The notes beneath the pieces were generated by a model that was not told where the DNA came from, ran no database searches, and was given only the letters and a program-made list of their open reading frames with translations. 64,000 nt of DNA from positions 593,866 through 657,865 of the forward strand of contig NW_019091401.1 in NCBI RefSeq assembly GCF_001949145.1, written 5' to 3'. Each line of letters begins with the position of its first letter. The first letter of the stretch is position 1. Of the stretch, positions 45,801-56,500 are shown piece after piece. The position numbers and the translations under genes were made by a program. This DNA comes from Acanthaster planci. Its lineage: Eukaryota; Echinodermata; Asteroidea; Valvatida; Acanthasteridae.

Positions 45801-47755
45801 TACGCATTCTCTACGAAAGCCCTGTAGTGCCATGAAGTATATAGTTTCAAAAAGTGAGGTATATTTTGTTGAAAGTTCGTTTCTGTGAGGTGTATTTTTC
45901 AGGGTTTTTTAACGATGTATTTTTCTAAAGTTTGGTTGTTGGAGACACATTCATTCTTATGAGATCTATATTCAGTAACAATGTTTATATTTTCGGAAAC
46001 AAATAAGTTTTACGAGATTATTTTTCCAAGTTGGTTTTTAGGAGCTCATTCGTTTTATGAGTTGTATTTTTGTACGTTGCTTTTAAGAAAAATGAATTCA
46101 AACCGGAAATACTTCCTGAAAATTTAACTCAGAAAATATCTCATATAAAAACAAACCCTTCATCCACAATATATTTCACAAAATATTCACTTTCGAAAAT
46201 AATAGTATACTTTATGGCACTCCAAGGCTTTCGTAATTATCCCACTCTGACAGGCCGTACGTATAAACGCGGGAGGTTTCTCCCTTTTGAAGTTACCTAA
46301 TGTTGACTTCAATCCGAAAGTGAACGAACGTCCCACGGGTTCTGAAGATGTAGCTATAGTGAGTGTGTAGCAGGTTGTATGCATGACACCCACTTCAATC
46401 ATATAAGGGCCACTAAATCAGCTTATTCATGCACGGTCGTTGTGACCTTGAGTACTTTTATCACCTTACCTCGCACCTTCAAATTGATTTTTTGCACCAT
46501 GTCGACGTTACCAATTTCTTACCAAAATCAAGAAAGTTTACAGAAAAAAGAACCCGTTAACATCCAAATCCACTACTATACTCTGCTCGCTTTTTATATT
46601 GAAAAACCATCAAGTCATAATCACTAAAAACAGTTGCTGAAACTTCAATAAATCTGAAAGTAAAGTTTGACAAATCTTGTTCAGTTTTCTCTATTGCTTT
46701 GCTTCTCATGCTGATAAATGGTCAGTTCTTGTTGATGGCACAGCCTAAACGTGGGTTTTATGTTTGCATTTCTGCAGAAATCATCACTAATGCGGGACAT
46801 TTCGCTTTGGTAATGCTTATTATGTGTGTACATGTAATTATTACTTAATTTGCAGCAACACTTTGTCAGTCGTTTTATCCTCTGTGTCGTTGTTTGTTTA
46901 AGTTTTGTTTTGTCTGTTTGCATCCCATGCGAGGCACCTGTTACCTGTATACTTATTTCTTGCTTTCAACTTTATTGAGCTCTCTGCACGCCTTTTTTAA
47001 GAAGATGCTTCACGACACCAACCAAAGCTTGCAGAGACAATCTAACTTCAGAAACTCATCTGCTCACATTGTTTATTCCGTTGTCCCAACCAAATGAATC
47101 CCTAAAGTTGGTCACATTTGCCTCGAATTATCCAACCCCTAAAGTAGTATCACGATACAAATTTCGTAGAATACATTGCCAAACCTTTCACCAACTTTGC
47201 TGTTTACAAATTATCAACTCTTTCACCCTTAGAGGAACTGGGGCAGAATTTGCCCCAGGTGTGAGATAAGCCAAAATACCCTGGCTCTTTAATTAAGGTT
47301 AATCAGGAATTAATTTGCAGGAAAAGACGGAATCATTGTTACCCAATTTATACATTGAAACAGTCTACGGTACGATATCCCACCAAGCAAGGAAATGAAT
47401 CGATTTGTTTTAACTCAAGTAAAGTAACAGTTAATAAAATTTTTACCGAAATTAGAGTTGACTTTTCCCCATTAGTAAAACTTACCCCTGTCCAGTTCCA
47501 TCTCATTTCCAAGTGGTAGTCGTCAAGAATTCCATCCAAGCTGTTGACGTGGTCGACAGCGGTTTGCGCTACGGATTGCAGTGCGCCCAAGAGCGGGCTG
47601 TCCGGGAAAGCAAAGAAGCCTCCCATGTAGAGGACGGGCTTGGTACCGTCGCTCGTGACGTTTTGCCTGCTGTGTGATGCCGTGGATGCCGGCACGCACA
47701 CCAGGAGCGCAGTGAGGAGAAGAGGGGAAACTGCCTTGTGCCACCTTGCAGCCAT
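27409..47755 (-). CDS. GABBR2-like: GABA-B receptor subunit 2-like class C GPCR (copy B)
   Basis: Coding exons in order: 47755-47486, 40624-40484, 39423-39256, 38722-38615, 38223-38158, 36976-36779, 36111-35887, 33698-33635, 33085-32999, 32395-32245, 31250-31118, 30362-30249, 29784-29662, 29360-29183, 29036-28873, 27878-27726, 27480-27409. They total 2415 nt: 804 residues and TGA. All 16 introns match copy A in position and phase. Domain plan: signal peptide, Venus-flytrap ectodomain, seven membrane segments, coiled-coil tail, no cysteine-rich domain. IKMSSP, KTYRIHAIF and FLAWETRN mark it as GABA-B2-like. Fifteen donors are GT; intron 3 uses GC. The gene is intact and convergent with copy A, so the pair is an inverted duplication. 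Expected role: G-protein-coupled metabotropic receptor subunit at the plasma membrane; ligand and partner unknown. Confidence 0.93.
28873..32395 (-). CDS. GABBR2-like: copy B: seven-transmembrane exons 10-15
   Basis: TM1 (AILYSLASVGAAIAITFLV) is in exon 10 and TM2 in exon 11, whose first 80 bases equal those of copy A. TM3 is in exon 12 (ISLGLSFVFVSIF then KTYRIHAIF), TM4 in exon 13, TM5 in exon 14 (FGIFLAWETRN), and TM6-7 in exon 15 ending LNFIPK. The TM3 (AKCH) and loop-2 (RFCSS) cysteines are conserved. Exon lengths are identical to copy A for all six exons (151, 133, 114, 123, 178, 164). Confidence 0.92.
30989..31061 (+). repeat. tRNA-derived SINE head
   Basis: A-box TAGCTCAGTTGG (30997-31008) and B-box GGTTCAGATCC (31041-31051) have tRNA spacing, and the D arm with GGTAGAGCA is intact. 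The 5' acceptor strand GGGCTGG has no partner at the 3' end (TTCCGAG), so this is not a functional tRNA gene but a pol III-type SINE head or tRNA pseudogene. It lies antisense in intron 11 of copy B. Confidence 0.5.
32531..32706. mobile_element. foldback element (MITE), 176 bp
   Basis: The whole stretch is one long inverted repeat. The left arm starts AATACGGGCGATTCACA and the right arm, in reverse complement, AATACAGGTGATTCACA. Both continue through GCGCCTCCAAGAGTTT and ACGCGTTGGCCAATCACA to CGAAATTT, so each arm is about 72 bases with a small loop. It has no coding capacity and sits in intron 9 of copy B. Confidence 0.75.
32999..47755 (-). CDS. GABBR2-like: copy B: signal peptide and Venus-flytrap exons 1-9
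   Basis: Exon 1 encodes a short signal peptide (hydrophobic PLLLTALLVCVPA, residues 11-23), an NVT sequon, GGFFAFPDSPLLG and NWTG. Exon 2 has AADPEEAL and VNQVAARYNIVQ, where copy A has VNRVAARYNIVQ. Exon 3 has GLIAHESLTD where copy A has GLPSSPALGD, a change in the loop that lines the ligand cleft in this family. Exons 5, 6, 7 and 9 differ from copy A by 1, 1, 3 and 1 codons (22 v 23, 66 v 67, 75 v 78, 29 v 28), all in frame. Exon 7 keeps ALALNASIADLQ and RRLEDFSYSD with near-identical DNA. Confidence 0.9.
35322..35632. repeat. degenerate ~20-bp tandem repeat
   Basis: Diverged copies of a unit like CATTGCTGTTTTACTCATTC run for about 310 bases in intron 7 of copy B. Two central units are perfect. 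Several overlapping open frames rich in Leu, Phe, Cys and His arise only because the unit lacks stops. Confidence 0.8.
37319..37395. mobile_element. perfect 30-bp hairpin at gap; hammerhead-like core
   Basis: The 30-base arms at 37319-37348 and 37366-37395 are exact reverse complements around a 17-base loop. On the minus strand the left arm reads CTCCTGAAGACGGACAGAG, then TACACTGTTCGAAACGTCGA. CGGACAG can pair with CTGTTCG as a stem II, followed by GAAA and CGTC, so the layout is that of the small hammerhead ribozymes of Penelope-like elements, with the CUGAUGA box damaged. The second arm runs into Ns. It lies in intron 5 of copy B. Confidence 0.4.
37396..37490. other. assembly gap (95 N)
   Basis: The gap starts exactly at the end of the inverted arm, so the palindrome probably caused it. 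The missing bases likely continue the second hammerhead-like copy. Confidence 0.9.
39722..39910 (-). mobile_element. LINE 3' end with (AAT)n tail
   Basis: The minus strand ends in AATAAATAATAATAATAAG after a block with GCCGGCCAGCTTTGAAAGGG that resembles the element at 5322-5560. A 147-residue open frame runs through it and upstream to 40207, but shows no reverse-transcriptase motif. It lies in intron 2 of copy B, sense orientation. Confidence 0.35.
41357..41387. repeat. (CAAA)n microsatellite
   Basis: About six AAAC/CAAA units lie in intron 1 of copy B. Confidence 0.8.
43961..44023 (+). repeat. possible tRNA-derived SINE head
   Basis: GGGGCAAAGTGGTTATGAGC resembles an A-box region and GGTTCGAATCC (44007-44017) is a perfect B-box, with tRNA-like spacing. 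Acceptor ends do not pair. A downstream tail rich in short palindromes follows. It is antisense in intron 1 of copy B. Confidence 0.35.
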
Positions 47756-50700
47756 TGTTTTGGTGGGATTTCATGCGCGTAAAAGAGCGGATCGCACGAC
47801 TTTAGGTAGTTTTGCGCTGTACCGAAGCTTTTATTGTTTTAAATTTGACACGTGGTAGGCTTTTTGGCATATAATTATCAAGCCTTTTGCATAAATTGTA
47901 TTATCATCTCAGTTACGATTGGAAAGTGGTGATGACTGTTATCATGAGAACCAGCCAGTAAAGATAAAGAGGTGATTTGGAATGTTCTACTGTATTAACA
48001 GGTACCAGTCGGCGTAATGTTACCATTTTGTTTCGTATTTCTAGTTCGTCTTTGGCTATATTTTGTCTATAACCAAAGGGATTGATAGAACACATTTCAT
48101 ATGATTGTATCTCAGATTTGTAATCTTGGTTATTTTTGTTTTAGAACAAGTCCAAGGCCTCGCGTGGTGAAAGCAGAGGAAACTTTTCATGTAATTTATC
48201 GATGTGGAAATCAAAGCGTTAGCAGATAAGCAGTGCAGATTTGGAGTAGGAACATTATTGGTTCTGCTAGCAATGACGCGTGCGCTCATGAATCGCGATT
48301 GCAAACTGCACTGATGGATCACCGTCAACATCTGCGTCACTGGCGCGCTCTTCCCAACCACATTGGAGAGTTAAGGGCGTATCCTAAACCAATTTTCTTG
48401 GGCGGGGAGTGTTACCCTTTATTAACTTTTGAAGGTCAACAATACGTGATGGAAGAAAGGGAAATAGAAAAACATAGCCTTTCACCAGTTAAAAAAGTGC
48501 TGTTTTACCTTTTTGGGGAGACATGACCCCTGTAACTCAGATCCTTGGACAGAGTTATTTCACTTTCAGCGAGAGAGACACATTCTCGCGTATCTTTTAA
48601 GAATGACACAACGGTCTTTTTGAGCAAAAAAAGAACCACTCTAAGTTGAGATTTAAATGCTGCTTAGAAGACTTACTCTTGGAACTGAAAAAAAATCGAT
48701 CTGGTCCAATAAATTTAGCTTGGCTACTATGCACTGCTTTGTGCAAAGTGTGTAATATTAGTTTGTAGGGTATTTGGATGTGCCAACACAGGTTAGCAAT
48801 AACTACTTTGTCGAGTTTAAATTGTTCAAACTGGCTATGCAAGCTCTAAGTCCTTTGTTCAGTCGCTCTTTAAAGATTCAACATTGTATTCTTAAAATTT
48901 CGGGAAAACAGCTAACATAACGATTGTTACAAGTTGACCCAGGTAGTAAGCTGTTTGCTTCTGTATATATATAATATTCAACCGTACAAACAAACTTGAT
49001 ATAGGCCTACAGCGGTTCTTTTTGTGTTGTGGAAATTACAGACGAGGGCTTGCCTGATGGTTCCACCTCCTTGGTGATTCTGTTGTGAACGACTCTCTCC
49101 ATTACACAGGCCAACTACGGATCAAGCGGATGTCAAGTCACAAGCTGTTCAAGTGAACCGAGATGTTTTTATCATTTTTCATTTGCTATGCACCTGTGAC
49201 CAAACTGATAATTTGACACTAACTCGGTGAGTAGCTCAACAGCCTTCTGCTGATTGGTTTCAAAATTTACGGTTACAGTAAAGTAATTTGAACATGATGT
49301 GAATTTTACAAAATGTGAGGTCATATTACCCTTTGCAACTTCAACCCTAAAGGCATGAAGCATGCCCCATTTTCTGTTGTCTTATCATACAAACTGCAGC
49401 AGGGAATTATCCAATATAATTTATATAAGGACACTTTGTCGATTGCTCTTGTTGGATCGGGCTTGGAGTGTGTTACCGACACAGGATGTCTATAAAGATG
49501 TGACATTTTAGCAACATAAGCGCTACACGAAGAGCAGAGGAATTTCTTTCAAGCAGAATCAAGTAAATTTCACTCTAATTGCCAAAACTATAGGGACGAG
49601 ACGATTAAGACGTACTTACACCTGGTAACGCTGCGTCTACGGGCTCCACAAGAATATTCACGTTTCACGAATGACAAATGTGTTTGCCTCACTACATACT
49701 GCATTTATTTTCGCGTCCCCTTTTTTTTTTCTTTTTGAATCAGCTTTTCTATGACAGGTGCGATTTTTAAAAATCGTGTTTGCTTTGATGTTTTTGTAAG
49801 AAAGTCTTCTTTGCTGAATACCCCACATGATATGGAGTAAAGTCTCCTACAGTTTACCTTTGTTCGTGGTAACTTTAAACGTGAGCGTATAATAACAGAA
49901 TGGGGTTAGGTATGAACGATAATCCAATGAAATAAATTGTGGGAAAAAAACTATTTGAACTTTTGCCGGTAGTATGGCAGCTGATTGCAAGGAGGAAGGG
50001 TCCACAGAGAGAAAGTGACAGAGAAGAATATTGGATTGATGTGCTGACAATAACTGCAAAGCAAATTAAGGTTACAAAACAATAATCACAAGAAGTGACA
50101 ATTTTTCGGCGCTGTAGTTGACGATGGACTCTTCTGAGATCCAATTTGAATTGACGCAACAGCACCTGGGTCCCCGCCGAAGTCTGATCAGTCTACACGC
50201 ATGCGACAATTGCCGTCTATGCATCTGAAGCTGCTGACGTGGTGTAAGCGTATACGAGATCAATTACCTGAAAGCAGTACGTTACGTTCCGGTGTTAATC
50301 TAGGTGGGGGACATTCACCTCTTGCATATCACTTACATGTATGCAGTTATTTTTCCTTCAGAAGCAGTTTTAAGCAGTATGGCCTCATTCGTATTGGAGA
50401 AAAAACGACACTGGCAGAATGACGAAACAGTTTTCACGGGTTTTGATTCAGGCTCGACGTACGGTAACATGACTTTGATACATTTTGGCATCACCACAGA
50501 ACTGGCCATAGGTCGAAAAGAAAGTTTGTCGGTTTAAACAAAAGAGAATGAAATTCCACTGAAACTCTTTCTGACAAGTTATAACTGTCTCAAGTTTACA
50601 TTTTTCAACATGTTGAAAAAGTGAAATGGGTATTCTGAGAAGTATATGTGAACTTGCAAACCTGAAAAGAAAGATTCCATTTCCTCTTAAAAACATCTTT

Positions 50701-53592
50701 TCTACTCGTTTTTAACTATGTACTTTAGAGAAGTGGCGGTTACAAATATCCAAATATATAATTGTCCACATTTCTCCACTCCAGCGTGTGCCAGGGTATG
50801 TTACATTTTACCTAAACACTTCACAAATGTGTAATACTACGTATAAATCATTGTACAAATACAATTAAACGCGCATGAGTATTAAGGACAGAGCAACAGC
50901 ATATCAAGAATGCATCGGAAAATTAATTAAACCTTTTTCCTCCAGAAAAAAAGTCAGTTTGAAAAGATTCGCCGATTATGGGAGCAATAAAGATAGAGGG
51001 ACAAGGGGGAAATATACTGGTTTGTTTCTTCCATGCAAATCTAGGCAGTCTGTCTCTCTAAATATAAAAACTTTTTTATGAATAAAGACACTTTCTTAAT
51101 ATTTTGAGAAATACAACTGAGATAGAATGCCTGTACGAAAGGATCCACATCTAGCATGATTCGGGGAAAAAAGAATTCGAAACACCAGTTGAGAAAAATA
51201 TCTCGGCACTGAATAGGATGAATATAAGAGAAAGGAATGGGGCACCGTTGAGCGGTTACTGAAGAGTATAGTTGAGAGTATACATGGGTTAACTATACAC
51301 GTGTAACGATCAATCGTGTTTCATTTATTTAACTTAAGAAAGGTATGTCGATATTTGTCGGGAAAGGCCCTTAACGGGTGTTGTATTCACGTTTAGCTTC
51401 CGTACGCATCGAGGCTGATACTAAAATTATGAAACATAACTTGCCAGAAAAATGCTTCTGGGGACACGTGTGCTTTAAAGCACACCTGTTCGTTAAATCT
51501 CCAAATATAGAAACTACTTTTAAACGTAATTATGACGTTTTTGTAAAGTCCCTGCTCTGCCCTTTCAACATTCGCTGTTGAATAATTTCAAGCTGTTTGT
51601 ACGTCGTTTGTTGCCATTAATTTGACAGATGTTCACAGCAGTTCCCTTCACTGCTTCCATTTGGTGCTTACATTATGACACTGGTGTGTGCAGCGTTAGG
51701 CCAAAACCGATACAAAGTTTCTTACAATCTTCCAAACTTCATTTCTGGTCAGTGTCCCGTTGAGATTTCAATGCAGAAGTGAACGTCAGTTCAGTGGCGG
51801 TAATTCTCCTACCACCTGCTTAATAGAGGGCGGTATATTTGACTGACATGAAAGGTATTTATGGTGAAAGTAATTATGGAGAAGGGTACGTGCGTATAAT
51901 TAAGAGGAATAATCTGATAACACAGAAATAATAATCTCTCTAAATTCCAAAGATTGAAAACTCAAGCTTTTCGAATGAAAATTCACTCCTACAGTCGGAA
52001 ACTGGGGACCAGACGTTTTAGAGTGAAATATCTTCAATCAAAACGATCGAGTTTTCACTCGAGCTCCGACGGAAGTGATTATTGTGTCAGAGTATTTAAA
52101 TTTAAATTGAGAGTGATTTTCAGAGTGTTTTGTCCCTAGTTTCACTCGTTCAGATTTAGAGAGTACCGACACATCCATTGTGACATGGACTGGATGCTCG
52201 GGCAAGCTTCAAAGAACGGTGTTTGAGACGCGAAAAGTGGAAAGTTACAACAGAAATCGTGAAGTGCCGCCATATTATGATAAAGAAAACGATAAAATTT
52301 CGATGGTAAATTTTTAAATGTGAAAAGTAAAAAATTAGAATAAAAAGAAAATAAACAAGAAAGAAAAGCAAACTTACCCAACCCAACACATAGAAAAAAA
52401 TAAAATTGGAATTGTCCTTTTCCTTTCAAAGTATTATCATCAGCCTCGAATTTTCATGGTGACCTCAGCGTGAGACATAAGGCCGGTTCTATACTCAGTA
52501 TATGGAGGCGAACGCTAGTGAACTCCTTCCGTCGGATCAAACAGTCATGATTTCACTTTTCGGGATATGTATTGCAAAGTGAAATTTGGGCCCATTTTTC
52601 GTTTCCGAACCGATCTTTCAACCTGCGACGCGATGGCGGCACTATGAAGCTAAAGAGCGCCCTCATATGAAATGAGCGCGGCATAGCTTCTCACATTTTC
52701 TTTCTTTTGAGTTTTTAGTCGACTAAGTGTAAGAGCAGAGTAACTTCTGCAGGAAAAAGCATTCAAACCACAAAATTTAGTGACACAAAATTTAGCTCAC
52801 TGAAATATTTTAAACATTCAGGTGACTAAAAAACAGGTGGACGGGTATCATCAGCTTAAAAGTGAAATTTCGAATTTTAACGGCCCTGTTTATATCCCTG
52901 TTGGATGTTGTAGGTACGAAGCTAGTATGAAATATTTCCTTGGATTCAATGGCAATACAATAGAGCAGTTTTAATGACCGGAACCCACTGTGGGGTGAGA
53001 ACGCCGCTCAAGCGTAAACAGCCCGGCGGTCAAACCTTCAGTTCGATCTCATTTGAATTTGAATGGGCGCTGTTTGCTGTTTTGGTTGAGTGAATCGGTG
53101 GCATGGTTATATGACGCTCAAGCAACGCACAGGGCTTGCCAGCTTAGCATTACATTGTGGTCGCTTTTGTATTTTCCAACCGTTTGTATGATCGCACAGA
53201 TCCCAATTTTTGAGGCCGGCGGAGCGACAACAGACTTTTCACATTGAAGGTGCACTTGGCCATTGCGGAAGTAATGCATGTAGTGGATTAAGAACACGAG
53301 AATATCGGCAGAAGTTAACACCATACGTGCAGTTGACAGCGGACGTGTAAGCATGGTCTCTTCCCATCAGTGAAAGTATCATAGTTGACGCTGTCCTTGC
53401 GGCACCAGACGATTGTTGATTTTTTTTAAATGTCCATGGAAATGTAACAAGTATTAAACGCTGGTGGAGAGCAACTTCAGCGGAGAAAATAAGACAGAGT
53501 GACAGAGGGGAGAACCGGATAGATCCGATAGAAAGCTGAGTACATACAGGTCAACATCCTTGCCGTATTACAGAGTCGCTTGTTCATCGAGA
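47756..53592. other. intergenic region upstream of copy B and the EGF-CUB gene
   Basis: A 5.8-kb spacer lies between divergent start codons, so both promoters and 5' UTRs must fall here. It contains one copy of an interspersed repeat (51957-52150). Other short ORFs lack splice support or family motifs. No RNA gene was seen. Confidence 0.45.
51957..52150 (+). mobile_element. interspersed MITE-like repeat, copy 1
   Basis: About 190 bases match a stretch at 56549-56754 in inverted orientation. Shared words include GGGACCAGACGTTTTAGAGT, GAGTTTTCACTCGAGCTCCG and AGTGATTATTGTGTCAGAGT. The core has terminal repeats around GGGAC and AGTGAAA. A small open frame in it recurs in the other copy, but the conservation is that of the repeat, not of a gene. 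Confidence 0.65.
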
Positions 53593-56500
53593 ATGGATAC
53601 ATCAGTGAGAGTGCTTGGAACAATACTTGGTTTAATTTCACTGGCTTCAGTTGTCCGGACCCAAGGTGAGATATTCTATGTATACTGCTATATTGACTCC
53701 CCCCCCAAAAAAAACTAATCAGAATACGGGTTCTTGGAAAACTATTGAGTCGTAATAAATTTACATACATTTTGATCGTAAAAATAAAAATGATGGTGTT
53801 TGGTAAAATATAAAGAAAGCAGTATGCATGTCTGTGTTATGTATATTTTGGAATTCATACGAGCGAAAAAGGGTCATTGTGTTTCTGTAATGTTTTCATC
53901 TTTTAATATTTTACCTTGTGTTAAACGCCTTTCACTTTTAAGTAGTTTCCAAAGCTGCATGTGCATACAATGACGTGTTTAAGCTGATGTTTTCCACTTC
54001 AGCGGTAGGCCTCAATGTTTCATAATCTCCGATTGGACGATGTTTTTATCTCACTGATTTGCTGATCTGTGAAAATTTGGTTATTTACAGAGATGCAATT
54101 TCAAATTCTAGTGACATGTAGAATAATTAAGTGTAAAATTTAGTGTAAAAATAATGAAATATGACAAATTTTGATATTTTAAAATGTATTTTTCTGGACG
54201 TTTTATTTGTATATAGATTCATGTTGAAATTATGATGTTACTGTTCAACTTCACACGTTAGTTCGTCGTTCAATGTCTGAACAATTTTGCTCAAATTCGT
54301 CTCCTGCGCAGAAACAAAATTTGGTTGGGTCAGCCATTAGCATTTATCAAATGTTTGTTTAAAATGAATCGGAAATTAATTTAAACCCGCATATTGGTTT
54401 CGCATATCCTAAATGTGGATTGCTGCAGTTGTCATGTACATTAAAGATTGAAGCTAAACCCAGACAATTTTTCAGTGGTTGGGCATAAGAATTTGCTAGA
54501 TTTAGAGAGTATAAGGTGTAAAATTTATAATCAGTCAGGTAAATACTAAACTAGTATGGAAGCCTTCGCATAAAAATGAACTTGATTTGATTTGAGGTGA
54601 ACTTGGTATTTCTGTAAGCTTTCCGCAAATTCGTCAGAAAGAAAATGGCGTCACTGTATAGTCTGACAAGATAGATATGGACCTACAACAAAGCTGAAAA
54701 GGCATGAAAAAAAAAGAATAAAGATGCAATGTAATGTAGGCTAAATGCAGTAGTCTTGAAAGCCAACCTCGAAACCCAATACCATGTACACGTACAAAGG
54801 GTGAAAGCTGCGGGCTGTCTACCTCTAGGCAGTCTTTCGCGGCTCAACCAACAAAAGGGAACCATAGGTGCGCCCAAAGAGTGGGGTCTAGTTCACGGCT
54901 GACTAATCTTTTCACACACGAGGAAAAAAATTTACACCCCCTCTCTTTCGAAATAACTAAAACTGCCCCGTCACAAGCCAACACGTGAAATTAATGCCAC
55001 TTGTATACAAGTAATTTTAACCACTTAAGTTTAAACAGGGCACCTGAATAACAACCTTGTTTAATTCATATATTATCTTAATATTGCTCCGACAGTTTAA
55101 ACATCTGAACAAATTTGTTGCACAAAAATCTGACCATGGTATTGCTCGTGTGCCCTGCTCAAACAGCGGTGGTTTAAGTCGTTTTTAACAATGTGTGACG
55201 GAGAGACCATTGACAAAACTGCGAACTAATTGCCCTCTGACACACTCATTTGATTCAGTAACCAGTATGACTCCAAGCAGGGAAGTAACAATTCCGAAGG
55301 AGTAAAGACACTCAGCTCCAGTTTGTTACTAGATTTCGTTACAGCCAGATGATGAGGTATACATACATGTATATCAAGAGTAGGATCTGTTGCTTTTCGT
55401 TATTACGGGAATAGCTTTGAGCCGAACAGGATCAAATCAGGCATCGATGTCGTAAGATAGCATTGTAGAAGTTAATCGTAAACATATTTAATAAACACTC
55501 TGGAGTCTTTTCGATTACAACACGGTGTGACACACTGTGCCCATGACCCTTTGAGGTGTAGTAGTCTTGACTCACTGTGCATCAGTTGACAATGGTGATT
55601 ATTGATTTGCGAATTGCTTCTGTATAATATAAACAGCCCGTTTGCAGCACAGACACACCCAGCGTAGGCAGTGAAGTGTAGATCCTGGCGTACAGCTTGA
55701 CTTCTAGAGCTGCTGCTGTCTGGCATTTGAGAATTAATGTGCAAAAAGAGAGAACATTTGAAACCTTACAAAGTACCTTTCTCGGTCCTTCAGTTTGGAA
55801 ATCGCTGTCATTATACAATTGGTTAACTTCTCCCATACTTTTTTCAAGTAATATATAAATCACATGCATCAGAATTAGCAATGTGCACTTCATGCTTTCC
55901 AGAAGATTCTTGTGGCCCTATATAGATCATTACCTCATCGGTTTTAGGTTGTATGGAATTCTGATGATATCAAAACAATTCTTGCCCCTGAATATTATCC
56001 GTAAACAACAAAATACTTCCTATACTTAAAGGATGGAAGTTCAATTTGGCCAGCAATTTCAATTGTGGAGGCAGAATTCATTCCAAGATAGTTTGGAGGA
56101 AGACAATTTGGGGCGTCACCTGACGATTTTATGTCAATGAAATAATTAAGTAATTATGGTCGAGCTCTTTCCTTGCTAGCGTACAGGGTGCGATGCCATA
56201 CACAGGCTATATAGCATGTAAAGCTCAGTCATCATCAGCATGTTGCAGCATTGAAGTGGCACACATTAGGAATATGGATTCTATCTACTATATGTGTATG
56301 CCTGCAGTAATGAGTGCAAGTTCAGCGTTACCACGCAACATCGACATCAAGCAATTAGCTTCCTGGTTGTTAGGCAACCGATGCTCCTGATGATAATGCC
56401 CGTTCTTTCCACGTGCCTCGAGCGCGCGTCATAACAAATTGCCGGACTTGGGCTTTTGAAAATGTCCTACACGCTCTTAGTCCAGCAAAAGCATGATCAG

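Larger units (their letters stand above)
40625..47485 (-). other. intron 1 of copy B (6.9 kb)
   Basis: This is the longest intron of the receptor pair. It holds a (CAAA)n tract at 41357-41387, a SINE-like head at 43961-44023 and an AT-rich stretch. Intron 1 of copy A (4.4 kb) carries LINE relics instead; I saw no shared sequence between the two. No additional exon was recognised. Confidence 0.6.

Noticed and set aside
51954-52139. Small frame also present at 56497-56784
   Set aside because: The similarity is due to two copies of an interspersed repeat, and the similarity continues outside the frame.
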